Below, piece after piece: positions 24,331 to 33,032 of a stretch of 64,000 nucleotides of DNA. Each line of letters starts with the position of its first letter. Position 1 is the stretch's first letter. A program made the translations under genes and the position numbers. The notes under the pieces are model-generated. The model saw only the letters and a program-made list of their open reading frames with translations, was not told the DNA's origin and made no database searches. Source of the DNA: DASSUW01 sp963730535 (GTDB lineage: Bacteria > Actinomycetota > Thermoleophilia > Solirubrobacterales > Solirubrobacteraceae); contig CAVSRU010000007.1 of assembly GCA_963730535.1 (NCBI GenBank), forward strand, positions 1 to 64,000. Reading direction: 5' to 3'.

Positions 24331-25629
24331 ATGGGCGGTCCCGGGAACGAGCGGCTGATCCGCTACGGCGGCGGCTTTGCCGAAGATCTTGTGATCCGCG
24401 CGAGCGGCTCGTGGCTGGAGACGGCCGGCGGCAGGCGCGTGCTGGACTTCACGGCCGGCCAGATCTGCGCCACCGTCGGGCACAACCACCCGCGGGTGAC
24501 CGCCGCGATCCGGCGGTCGCTGGACGAGGTGATCCACCTGAACTCGTGGATGCTCTCGCCGCCCGTGTTGGAGCTCGCCGACACGCTGCTTGGGACGCTG
24601 CCGGCTCCGCTGGAACGCGCGATGTTCCTGTCAACCGGCGGCGAGTCGATCGAGGTCGCCGTGCGCATGGCGAAGCTGAGCACGGGCCGGTTCGAGGTCG
24701 CCTCGCTCACCCGAAGTTGGCACGGGCTGACCGGCGGCGCTGCGGCGCTGACGCTCGCCGCCGGCCGGCGCGGGTACGGGCCGACGCTCCCGGGTTCGTT
24801 TGCGCTGCCGGCGCCGTACGCCTACCGCTGCCCCGTCCGGGCGTGCGACGGGGAATGCGACTGCACGTGCCTGGAGGCAGGCTTTGACCTGTTCGACCAG
24901 GCGTCGGTCGGCTCGCCCGCTGCGTGTGTGGTGGAGCCGGTGCTGTCGGCCGGCGGCGTGATCGTGCCGCCGCCCGGCTACTTTGCCCGCTTGCTCGAGC
25001 TGTGCGAGGAGCGCGGGATGCTGGTGGTCTTCGATGAGTGCCAGACCGGCCTGGGGCGGCTTGGGACGATGTATGGCTTCGAGAGCTTTGGCGTGGTGCC
25101 GGACTTCCTCGTCCTGTCGAAGACGCTCGGCGGCGGCGTGCCGATCGGCGCGGTGATCACGAGTCCCGACATCGAGGCCACGTGTTATGAGCGCGGCTTC
25201 GTGCATGTCACCTCCCACGTATCGGACCCCATGCCCGCGGCCGCCGCATTGGCCGTCATCGAGGTCGTCCGCGAGGACGACCTGCCCGCGCGCGCAGCGC
25301 GCGCCGGCGCGCGACTGCGCGGGCACCTCGACCAGCTGGCCGCCCGCCATGAAAGCGTCGGTGACGTGCGCGGGATGGGGCTGCTGTGCGGCCTGGAGCT
25401 GGTCGAGGACCGCGACAGCCGTCGGCCGGCGGAAGCGATGGGACTGGCGCTGACCGAGGAATGCGAGCGACGAGGGCTATCGGTCAACCTGGTCCGCGGC
25501 GGCACCGGAGGCGCCGCCAACTGCTTGCGCATGGCGCCCCCGCTGACGATCTCCGACGACGAGATCGACCTCGCCGCCGAGATCCTCGACGCCTCCCTCG
25601 CCGCGCTGCCGCGAACGGCCCATGCTTAA
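24331..25629 (+). CDS. Class III PLP-dependent aminotransferase
   Basis: This 432-residue protein carries the class III pattern: VLDFTAGQICATVGHNHPRV, then FLSTGGESIEVAVRMAKLST and SWHGLTGG. LVVFDECQTGLGRLGTMYGF contains D235, which binds the cofactor nitrogen. LSKTLGGGVPIGAVI contains the Schiff-base lysine K264. Together they suggest a 2,2-dialkylglycine decarboxylase or omega-aminotransferase-like enzyme. A cysteine-rich loop (RCPVRACDGECDCTC, residues 166-180) may bind a metal or form disulphides. The start MGGPGNERL is preferred over an upstream frame, because homology begins there. Confidence 0.85.
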   Translation: MGGPGNERLIRYGGGFAEDLVIRASGSWLETAGGRRVLDFTAGQICATVGHNHPRVTAAIRRSLDEVIHLNSWMLSPPVLELADTLLGTLPAPLERAMFLSTGGESIEVAVRMAKLSTGRFEVASLTRSWHGLTGGAAALTLAAGRRGYGPTLPGSFALPAPYAYRCPVRACDGECDCTCLEAGFDLFDQASVGSPAACVVEPVLSAGGVIVPPPGYFARLLELCEERGMLVVFDECQTGLGRLGTMYGFESFGVVPDFLVLSKTLGGGVPIGAVITSPDIEATCYERGFVHVTSHVSDPMPAAAALAVIEVVREDDLPARAARAGARLRGHLDQLAARHESVGDVRGMGLLCGLELVEDRDSRRPAEAMGLALTEECERRGLSVNLVRGGTGGAANCLRMAPPLTISDDEIDLAAEILDASLAALPRTAHA

Positions 25630-25667
25630 GCTGGCCGCCTTCTCGCGGGGCACGCGCTGAGCCGTGA

Positions 25668-26513
25668 CTAGCACGGTCGAGGTCCGGTGAGGCCGGGGAA
25701 CAAGCAGGCGTCTCGCCGTGTGGGCGCCTTGCGGCTTCGGATAACGATGCGTGTGTACTTGCCGATGAAGCCGCGCTGTGTCACGCGGATGGTGATCGCC
25801 ACTCCCGCGGGCAGGTAGCGCTCGAGTGGTTGGATGCGACCGGGTTTGAAGGTGCGTCGGCGCAAGGGGCAGCGAGGGCCGCTGCAGCGCACGTCGACCG
25901 TCGCGCCCCGCGGTGCCGTCACGCTCCAGAGAACGATCCGAGCGCCGTGGCTCCGCCTATAGCCCATCACGCGCACCACCGGGAACGGCAGCAAGCGGCG
26001 CGTCACGTCAGGGGCGCTGTCCGCGGAACTGCGTGCGGGCGAGGCGGCGGACGCGGACGTTGGGTCTGGTAGCAGTGGCGTCGTGCTCGGTGACGGCTGG
26101 GGCTCTGGGACCGCTGTCACGACCGCCGTTGGGGGCTCTGAGACCGCTGTCACGACCGCCGTTGGGAAGGACTCGTCCTCATCGTCGCCCGCGCTGTTCC
26201 TAAGCTTCACGCGCACACGCAGGCGAAACCCACGCTCATTCGGCGTCACCACGTACGTCGCCGATTTGGCGTCTTTGATGTCGCTGCAGTCGTCTGGCTT
26301 CTCGGCCTTGCAGCGCCGCCACTTGTATTCGATCGTGGTCGGTGGATCCCCCGCCGCCTCAAACGTGGCCAGGAGCCTCTCCCCGACGACCGCGCTTCCC
26401 TGGATGCTCACCGAGGTCAGCGCCGGCTTGGTTTCCGCGGCCGCCGACCCTGTCAGCCCAAGCGTACCGGCGACGGCTCCGACGACAACACCCATCAGCT
26501 CACGCTTCCTCAA
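25668..26513 (-). CDS. Secreted Ig-like/PKD-like protein with short tandem repeat
   Basis: This 281-residue exported protein starts at TTG with AAGGAG six bases upstream, giving MRKRELMGVVVGAVAGTLGL and a signal peptide. Residues 35-115 form an Ig-like domain of the kind found in actinobacterial surface proteins (ALTSVSIQGSAVVGERLLAT, then IEYKWRRCKAEKPDDC and SATYVVTPNERGFRLRVRVK). A proline/threonine linker with an 11-residue tandem repeat follows. The C-terminal domain is a cysteine-containing beta-sandwich (VDVRCSGPRCPLRRR). An ATG 18 bases later is an alternative start. Confidence 0.7.
   Translation of the reverse strand: MRKRELMGVVVGAVAGTLGLTGSAAAETKPALTSVSIQGSAVVGERLLATFEAAGDPPTTIEYKWRRCKAEKPDDCSDIKDAKSATYVVTPNERGFRLRVRVKLRNSAGDDEDESFPTAVVTAVSEPPTAVVTAVPEPQPSPSTTPLLPDPTSASAASPARSSADSAPDVTRRLLPFPVVRVMGYRRSHGARIVLWSVTAPRGATVDVRCSGPRCPLRRRTFKPGRIQPLERYLPAGVAITIRVTQRGFIGKYTRIVIRSRKAPTRRDACLFPGLTGPRPC
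26100..26165. repeat. 33-bp tandem duplication in the Ig-like protein gene
   Basis: Two near-identical 33-base units differ at only about two positions. They encode PTAVVTAVSEP and PTAVVTAVPEP in the linker of the secreted protein. The in-frame unit length (11 codons) keeps the gene open. Confidence 0.8.
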
Positions 26514-26719
26514 CCTCGGCTCCTTCCCCCAGCGTGTTCTCAGCTGCGACTGTAGGGCGCGGACGGTGGCAGCAACCTGTGCGAATGGCCTGAGTCGAAC
26601 AGCACCGCTTCGTAGCGTCGTGGCCTGACGACTGCCGTGGACCGCTCGACGCGCGTATCGATCTTGATCTCGATCATGGCTTCTGCCTTCATTGAGGATG
26701 GGCGTCGAGCCGTGCGGGG

Positions 26720-28261
26720 TCAGGAAGTGACCGGCTGGACGCGAACCGTCGGACGATGTCCGGCTTTCGCGCGCTCGCGGCCACTCGGCAGGCGCAGCAG
26801 GACGAGCAGCGCGCCGGCGAGCGCGACGGCGGCGGCGGCCGTGAGGCCGATGCCGAGCGCCTCGGTAAACGCGTGGCCCGCGGTGTCGGCGAGCTCGCGG
26901 CCGGTTGCGCCGCCGACCTGGTGGGCCGCCGTGTACGCGGCACCGACGGACTCCTCTGCGGGACCCGGCGCGCCCGCCATGTCGCGCGAGTACGCACTGC
27001 CGATGATCGAGCCGATCACGGCGACGCCGAGCGCGCCGCCGACCTGGCGGGTGACGTCGCTCATCGCGGAGCCGACGCCGGCCTTGGCCTCGGGAACCGC
27101 GCTCATGACGGAATCGGTGGCCGGTGCCATCGCGGCGCCCATCGACAGCGCGAGCCCGAACGCGACCAGGGCGAGCAGGGCGGGTGCCATCTCGGGCGTC
27201 CAGGCGAGGCTGGTGCTCAGCACGGCCGCGACGCCGAACAGGCCGCCCGCGATGACCCGTGCTCGGCCGACCCGCCCGACGAGGCGGTTGGACGCGCCCG
27301 AGCCTACGACGAGGCCGAGCGCGAGCGGAAGCATCGCGGCGCCTGCCTCCAGCGCGCTGTAGCCGTGAGCGAACTGGAGGTACTGCGTGAAGGCGAAGAC
27401 CGAGCCCATCATCGCGAAGAAGACGAGCCCGACGCCGACCGACGCGACGGTGAAGCTGGGGTTGGAGAAGAAGTCCAGCGGGAGCATCGGCTCTGCCACC
27501 CGGCGTTCCCAGGCGACGAAGGCGACGGCGAGGATCGCGGCGGCGGCGAAGCAACCAAGCACGATCGGATCGGTCCAGCCGCGCGGCGTCGCCTCGATGA
27601 TCCCGTAGACCAGCGTGACGAGCATGGCGATCGACAAAGTGGCGCCGCGCAGGTCGAAGGCGCCCGGTCGCGGGTCGCGGCTCTCGGGGACGAGCCTGAA
27701 GCCCGCGACGAGCGCGATGCCGACGATCGGCACGTTGAGCCAGAACACCGAGCTCCATGAGAACCACTCGAGCAGCAGTCCGCCGACGAACGGGCCCAGG
27801 CCGATGCCGACACCCGCGATCGCCGACCAGATCCCGATCGCCTTGCCGCGCTCCTCGCGCGGGAAGATGTCCATGATCACCGACAGCGTCGCCGGCATGA
27901 TCATCGCCCCACCGATGCCCATCGCGGCGCGCAGCACGATCAGCTGGTCCGCGTTCTGTGCCAGCGCGGCGAGCACGCTGGCGATGCCGAACAGCACCAG
28001 CCCGGACTGCAGCGCGCGCTTGCGCCCGAAGCGGTCGCCGAGCGTGCCCATCGTGAGCAGGACGCCGGCGAAGGACAGCAGGTAGGCGTCGACGATCCAC
28101 TGCAAGGTCGACGCCGAAGCCGAGAAGTGCGTCTGCAACGTCGGCAGGGCGACGTTGAGCACCGTGTTGTCTAGCCCGATGATCAGCAGGCTTAGCGAGA
28201 GGACGCCAAGGGTCTTCCATCTGCGGGCATACGCCCTCGGGTCGATCGTGTCGGGACGCAT
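26720..28261 (-). CDS. DHA2-type MFS exporter
   Basis: This 513-residue transporter has 14 predicted membrane helices. Motif A of the major facilitator superfamily is visible (GTLGDRFGRKRALQSGL), as are motif B/C features (IVLRAAMGIGGAMIMPATLS, WSAIAGVGIGLGPFVGGLLL). It belongs to the EmrB/QacA-like family that exports drugs with proton antiport. GGAG lies 5 bases before the ATG at 28261. A frame to 28303 adds 14 residues but has a weaker ribosome binding site. It is followed downstream by a secreted Ig-like protein gene in the same direction and preceded by a LuxR-type response regulator gene. Confidence 0.85.
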   Translation of the reverse strand: MRPDTIDPRAYARRWKTLGVLSLSLLIIGLDNTVLNVALPTLQTHFSASASTLQWIVDAYLLSFAGVLLTMGTLGDRFGRKRALQSGLVLFGIASVLAALAQNADQLIVLRAAMGIGGAMIMPATLSVIMDIFPREERGKAIGIWSAIAGVGIGLGPFVGGLLLEWFSWSSVFWLNVPIVGIALVAGFRLVPESRDPRPGAFDLRGATLSIAMLVTLVYGIIEATPRGWTDPIVLGCFAAAAILAVAFVAWERRVAEPMLPLDFFSNPSFTVASVGVGLVFFAMMGSVFAFTQYLQFAHGYSALEAGAAMLPLALGLVVGSGASNRLVGRVGRARVIAGGLFGVAAVLSTSLAWTPEMAPALLALVAFGLALSMGAAMAPATDSVMSAVPEAKAGVGSAMSDVTRQVGGALGVAVIGSIIGSAYSRDMAGAPGPAEESVGAAYTAAHQVGGATGRELADTAGHAFTEALGIGLTAAAAVALAGALLVLLRLPSGRERAKAGHRPTVRVQPVTS

Positions 28262-28402
28262 GGATGCTCCGCTCGTGGAGTCGACCTCGTTGGGTTTGCG
28301 CATGTGTCGAGCTTCACGGCCGCCGGTCGCAGCCGCGATGCGGCTCGCTCGTGTCCGGGGCCGCAGCGTGCTGGGGGTCGCCGGGTGTGGCTGCCCGGTG
28401 CC

Positions 28403-29047
28403 TCAGCTGCGCAGGAGCCGCAGCACCGCGAGGACGCGCCGGTACTCGCCGCCCGTGTCCGGTAGGCGGAGCTTGGTGAAGATGCTCGACACGTACTTTT
28501 CCGTGCTCCCGCGCGCGATTCCCAGCCGCTCGGCGATCGCCTGGTTCGAGAGGCCCTCGGCCACCAGTTCGAGCACCTCCCGCTCGCGCGGCGTGAGCGT
28601 CTGCAGCGGGCCGTCGTCGCTGGGTGCGGCCAGGAGCCTGGACACGACCTGCGGATCAAGCGCCGAACCGCCGTCTACGACGCGCCTCAGCGTGGCGACG
28701 AACTCCCCGACGTCGGCGATGCGATCCTTCAGGAGGTATCCGAGCCGCTCGGGACTCTCGACCAGCAGGCGCGTGGCGACGCCGACCTCAACGTGGTGAG
28801 AGAGGATCAGGATCCCGACGCGCGGATGGCGCGCGCGAATCTCCTGGGCGGCGCGCAGGCCTTCGTCGCTGTGGGTCGGCGGCATCCGGATGTCGATGAT
28901 CGCCGCGTCGGGCCGCTGCACATCGACCTCATGCAGCAGCTCCTCCGCGGATGCTGCCTCCGCCGCCACATCGATTCCCGCGGCACGCAGCAGCGTCGCG
29001 ATGCCCTCGCGCACGAGCAGGTTGTCGTCGGCGATTACGACGCGAAT
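28403..29047 (-). CDS. LuxR-type (NarL/FixJ) response regulator, apparent AUU start
   Basis: This 214-residue regulator has a receiver domain with acidic pair D7-D8 (RVVIADDNLLVREGIATLLR), phospho-acceptor D52 (AAIIDIRMPP) and the lysine in GYLLKDR. The C-terminal LuxR helix-turn-helix reads LTPREREVLELVAEGLSNQA, then IAERLGIARGSTEKYVSSIF. No ATG, GTG or TTG lies upstream of the receiver domain in this frame. A GTG at 29014 would remove the first strand and the acidic pair. The only plausible start is AUU at 29045-29047, five bases after GGAG. The gene overlaps the fused kinase gene by 13 bases, which suggests it is the kinase's partner. Confidence 0.75.
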   Translation of the reverse strand: MRVVIADDNLLVREGIATLLRAAGIDVAAEAASAEELLHEVDVQRPDAAIIDIRMPPTHSDEGLRAAQEIRARHPRVGILILSHHVEVGVATRLLVESPERLGYLLKDRIADVGEFVATLRRVVDGGSALDPQVVSRLLAAPSDDGPLQTLTPREREVLELVAEGLSNQAIAERLGIARGSTEKYVSSIFTKLRLPDTGGEYRRVLAVLRLLRS

Positions 29048-32000
29048 GGGAGCTCCGCGATGACGACGGTTCCCGCGCCGCCCGGGCTCGTGACGAGCAG
29101 GCCCCCTCCGAGTGCCTCGACCCGATCCGCGAGACCACGCAGCCCGCTACCGGCCGTCTCGTCAGCCCCGCCGATGCCGTCGTCGGCGATCTCGATAACG
29201 ACCGCGCTCGGCGCGCGCGACACGCGCACCGACGCGGCCGTCGCCTGCGCGTACTTAGCGACGTTCGCCAGTGCCTCGCAAGCCACGAAGTACAGCGCAA
29301 GCTCGAGCTGCTCCGGCAGGCGCTCCGAGCCGTCGCAGAACACCGCGGTGGGCACGGGCGACCGGCTCGCGAGCGACTCCAGCGCCGAGTCCAGACCGTG
29401 CTCGAGTACGGCCGGATGGATACCGCGCGCGAGCTCGCGAAGCTCCTCGAGCGACTGCGCGAGCTGCTCGCTCGCGGTCGTGACCAGCGCCTCGGCCGCC
29501 GAGGGATCGCGGCGGATGCCGGCGCGGATCAGACTCAGCTGCAGCGCCAGCGCTACGAGGCGCTGCTGTGCGCCGTCGTGCAGGTTGCGCTCGAGCCGCC
29601 GCCGCTCGGCATCGCCCGCCGCGACGATCCGCTGCCTCGACGCCTGCAGCTCGGCCAGGCGTGCCTGCGACTCCAGGTGCAGGTGCTCGTTCTCCAGGAC
29701 GATGGTCGCGGCGGCGCAGACGGCTTCGACCAGCTCGGGATCCTCGCTGAGCGCCGCTTCGTAGATCAGCGCGGCGACCTCATGACCGTCGCGCTCGACG
29801 GACACGACCGCCCTGTCGCCGCCAGGGGCCGGCAGGATCACTCGATCGCCGCGCCCGTCGACGTACCCGTTATCGTCCGGCAGCCGGTGAGCCACCACGA
29901 GCGCCGGATCCCCGAGCGTTCTCGCCAGCGCGTCCTGCAGCGCGCCGCCGCGCATCGTACGCAGGTCCCGGAACAGCTCCGCCAGACCCGCGCCCGCGAG
30001 CCGGGCGCGGAGCACGTCGCTGGAGATATCCGGCGCGAGCTCGAACTGCGTGAGCTCGACGCGCGAGGCGATCCCGAGCACGGCGAAGATGTTGCGCAGC
30101 TGCGCGTCGACCGTCCTTGGCGACAGGAACAGCCGCGCGGCGACCTCGCGGTTCGAGAGCCCTTGCGCGACGAGGCGCGCAATCTGCAGCTCCTGGGGCG
30201 CGAGCCGCGAAAGGCGACTGGAATCGCCGCGTTCCGCCGCCTCGCCGCTCGCCCGAAGCGCCGCACGGGCGCGATCGGCCCAACCGGCCGCGCCAAGCTG
30301 CTCGAATGTCGCCACCGCGGCTCGAAGCTGCTCCCGCGACTCGGCACGCCGGCCTTGCCGGCCTAGGCACTCGCCGAAGAGCAGCTCAGTTCGAGCGCGG
30401 TCGAACGGGCGATCCCCTTGCGCGTGCAGCCGCAGCGCCTCCTCGAAGCCCGCTGTTCCGTCGTCCGAGAGCAGCGCGCGGCACCGTGCGGCGAGCGCCA
30501 TCGCCCAGGTGGGCGCACCAGGCTGCGCAAAGCCGTCGAACGCGGCCGCGGCGGCTCTGGCGTCGTCCTCGCGTCCGCCGAGCACACACGCTTCGACCAG
30601 GTCGGGCGCCGACATCAGCCCGAAGTAGGGATGTCCTTCGCCGGCCCGGTCGGCCCCGACGGACAGCAGGCGTGCGACCGCCTCGCCTGCGCGCCGCCTG
30701 CTGAGCTCGAGCAGTCCGACTCCCCACTCGGCGATGGCGTTGGCGAATGCGCCGCCGCTCGGCTGCGCCAGCGCGATCGCGGTCGCCGCGGAGCCTCGAC
30801 ACTCGCCTTCATCGCCCCGCTGGCCTGCGAACCACGCGAGCATCGCCAGGTGCGTGCTCGCCGCATTCGGCAGGCCCGCCTCCCTAGCGAGCGTGAGGCC
30901 TTCAGCGGCCTCCGCGGCGACGCCGAACCGACCGGCGAGCAGTCCCATAAGCACGTACGCGAGCAGGACGTACGTCAGCTCATCGACCGCGCCCGACGCC
31001 CGCGCGAGCGCGATCGCCCGCTGCAGCAGCTCCGACGCCCTGGCTTCGTCGCCCAGCGCCTGCGCCCCCGTCGCGGCCCAGACCACCCAGCCCGGCTCGT
31101 CGAAGTCATCTATGCGAGCGACGACGTCCCGGACGAGGGGCAGCCCGATCGCCGTCTCGCCTTCATACAGGCGGCCGACGCCGACGAGCAGATCGGCGAG
31201 GAATCGCGCCGCCGGATCGTCGCTCTTCGGCAACGCCGCGGCTCGATGCCCCGTCTCGATCGTGCGCGGCGTGTCGCCCGCCCAGCCGGCCGCCTCGCGG
31301 GCCTGCAGCAACATCTGAAGCGCCTTGCGCATGTCGACCGGAGCGATGTGCTCCGCTCCCGCGATGAGGATGTCGCACGCGTCGAGGAGCACACCGCAGC
31401 GAAGCGCGATCTCGCCCTTGAGGTGCTCGACGTCAGCACGCAGGCGCCGGTCGGCGACGAGCGGGTCTGCGCGATCCAGGAGCATCGACGCGCCTTCGGG
31501 CTCCCCGGCGTGCCACGCGGCCGCCGCCGCCGCTACCAGCCGGCGTGCTTGCGACGCGACGTCGACGCTGAGCGCCGCCGCCCGTTCCAGCGCTGCCGCG
31601 GCCGCGGCGTGCGCACTGCGGCGCCGTGCTCGAGCCCCCGCGCGCTCGAGCTCCTCGGCGGCGTGGGCGTCAGGCCCGTCCGCTGCGGCAGCGAGATGCC
31701 ACGCTCGTTCGTCCAAGCGCAGATCGTCGTCGAGCGCGTCGGCGAGAGCGCGGTGCGCGGACCGGCGCGCGCCCGCCGACATGCCTTGGAGGATCGCCGA
31801 CCGCACCAGCGGATGACGCATCTCGACCCGCGCACCTCGCACCGACACCAGGCCGGCCCGCTCGGCGAACCCGAGCGCGTCGGCGCTCACTCCCGCCGAC
31901 TCCGTGGCCCGCAGCACCGGCGCCAGCCGTCCGCTGCCCTCGGCAGCGATCAGCGATAGCACCTGCTGCGTGGCGTCGGGCAGCCGGCGCACCCGCTCGC

Positions 32001-32754
32001 GGAACACCCGCTCCAGGTTCCGCGACAGCGGAAGGTCGTCCGGCAGCGGTTCGACGCCGGCGAGCTGCGTGGCCGACAGCGCCTTCGGGAGCTCGACGAG
32101 CGCAAGCGCATTGCCACCCGCCTGCTCGACCAGGACGTCGCGCACCGCCGGCGCGGCGCCGCCGCCGGCGCCGCTTGCGATCAGCGCGGCCGCGGCATCG
32201 GGGCCTAGCCCGCTCACTTCGAGCTCGGGGATCTCGCGCCCCTCGAAGCCCCGATCGCCGCCGTCGCGCGCCGCGAACAGCATCACGATCCCTTCCGCGT
32301 CGAGCCGACGAGCAACGAACATCAGCGCGTCGACCGACGAGGCATCCAGCCACTGAACGTCATCGACGAGGCACAGCACCGGACGAGTCTCAGCCAGCTC
32401 GGACAGCAGCGTCAGGCACGCGACCGAGATCAGGAAGCGATCCTCCCCCGCCCGCTGCCTTAGCCCGAACGCTCCTTGCAACGCTGCGGCCTGCGGCTCG
32501 GGGAGCCGCTCGAGCAGGTGCAGCGCCGGTCGCACGAGCTGATGAAGCCCAGCAAACGGCAGCTCGGACTCCGCCTCAACCCCGCGCGCCGCCAGCACCT
32601 GCATGTCGCGCGCCCGCTCCCGAGCATCCTCCAACAGCGCCGTCTTGCCCACGCCGGCCTCGCCCCGGAGGATAAGCGCGCCGCTGCGTGACGACCTCGC
32701 CGCATCGACGAGCGCTCCCACGCGGCCGCGCTCGACATCACGACCGAAGAGCAC
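29035..32754 (-). CDS. LuxR/MalT-like ATPase regulator fused to a histidine kinase
   Basis: One uninterrupted 1239-residue frame. Residues 1-230 form an AAA/STAND-like ATPase with Walker A GEAGVGKT (31-38) and Walker B VLCLVDDVQWLD (126-137). About 400-840 are helical TPR-like repeats. A LuxR helix-turn-helix lies at 850-905 (LAPQELQIARLVAQGLSNRE, then VAARLFLSPRTVDAQLRNIF). A linker GAF-like segment covers 910-1025. A NarL-type kinase core has H1059 (RNLHDGAQQRLVALALQLSL), N-box CEALANVAKYAQ, DDGIGGAD and GSGLRGLADRVEALG. It would therefore bind DNA and phosphorylate a regulator from the same chain, the partner being the overlapping gene downstream. The LuxR part and kinase part usually occur as separate proteins. 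Confidence 0.9.
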   Translation of the reverse strand: MLFGRDVERGRVGALVDAARSSRSGALILRGEAGVGKTALLEDARERARDMQVLAARGVEAESELPFAGLHQLVRPALHLLERLPEPQAAALQGAFGLRQRAGEDRFLISVACLTLLSELAETRPVLCLVDDVQWLDASSVDALMFVARRLDAEGIVMLFAARDGGDRGFEGREIPELEVSGLGPDAAAALIASGAGGGAAPAVRDVLVEQAGGNALALVELPKALSATQLAGVEPLPDDLPLSRNLERVFRERVRRLPDATQQVLSLIAAEGSGRLAPVLRATESAGVSADALGFAERAGLVSVRGARVEMRHPLVRSAILQGMSAGARRSAHRALADALDDDLRLDERAWHLAAAADGPDAHAAEELERAGARARRRSAHAAAAAALERAAALSVDVASQARRLVAAAAAAWHAGEPEGASMLLDRADPLVADRRLRADVEHLKGEIALRCGVLLDACDILIAGAEHIAPVDMRKALQMLLQAREAAGWAGDTPRTIETGHRAAALPKSDDPAARFLADLLVGVGRLYEGETAIGLPLVRDVVARIDDFDEPGWVVWAATGAQALGDEARASELLQRAIALARASGAVDELTYVLLAYVLMGLLAGRFGVAAEAAEGLTLAREAGLPNAASTHLAMLAWFAGQRGDEGECRGSAATAIALAQPSGGAFANAIAEWGVGLLELSRRRAGEAVARLLSVGADRAGEGHPYFGLMSAPDLVEACVLGGREDDARAAAAAFDGFAQPGAPTWAMALAARCRALLSDDGTAGFEEALRLHAQGDRPFDRARTELLFGECLGRQGRRAESREQLRAAVATFEQLGAAGWADRARAALRASGEAAERGDSSRLSRLAPQELQIARLVAQGLSNREVAARLFLSPRTVDAQLRNIFAVLGIASRVELTQFELAPDISSDVLRARLAGAGLAELFRDLRTMRGGALQDALARTLGDPALVVAHRLPDDNGYVDGRGDRVILPAPGGDRAVVSVERDGHEVAALIYEAALSEDPELVEAVCAAATIVLENEHLHLESQARLAELQASRQRIVAAGDAERRRLERNLHDGAQQRLVALALQLSLIRAGIRRDPSAAEALVTTASEQLAQSLEELRELARGIHPAVLEHGLDSALESLASRSPVPTAVFCDGSERLPEQLELALYFVACEALANVAKYAQATAASVRVSRAPSAVVIEIADDGIGGADETAGSGLRGLADRVEALGGGLLVTSPGGAGTVVIAELPFAS

Positions 32755-32766
32755 AGCGCGATCCTA

Positions 32767-32793
32767 CGTCTGCACGCGTCCTGCATGTAGACG
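32767..32793 (-). promoter_or_regulatory. Inverted repeat upstream of the fused regulator-kinase
   Basis: CGTCTGCA and TGTAGACG form an inverted repeat with 11-12 bases between the arms, one arm position differing. It starts 12 bases before the ATG at 32754, so it overlaps the leader or promoter. It is the only strong dyad here and may bind the LuxR domain of the encoded protein itself (inference). Confidence 0.4.
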
Positions 32794-33032
32794 AATGGCG
32801 ACGCCGAGACTGCCGCGGAGTCAATCCCGAGAGGTGGTGTAAGCGGAGCGCGCCCGAGTTGTCGGCGAAAGAGGTCCTCTTGAGGAGCATTCTTCTCGCC
32901 CCGCGCGGTGTAGGCACCTCGAGCTGTTCAAGTCGCTCATAGCTCGCCTCGTCCAGCGTCTCCATGGGGCTTCATCGATGACGTGATGTCCGTGCGGCGC
33001 CCTTTTCGGCCGCCATCGGCGAGCATGTCCGC

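Noticed and set aside
32738..32965. 75-residue minus-strand frame METLDEASYERLEQLEVPTP
   Set aside because: The first 45 residues look protein-like, but it overlaps the start of the fused regulator gene and the palindrome, and the end is arginine- and serine-rich.
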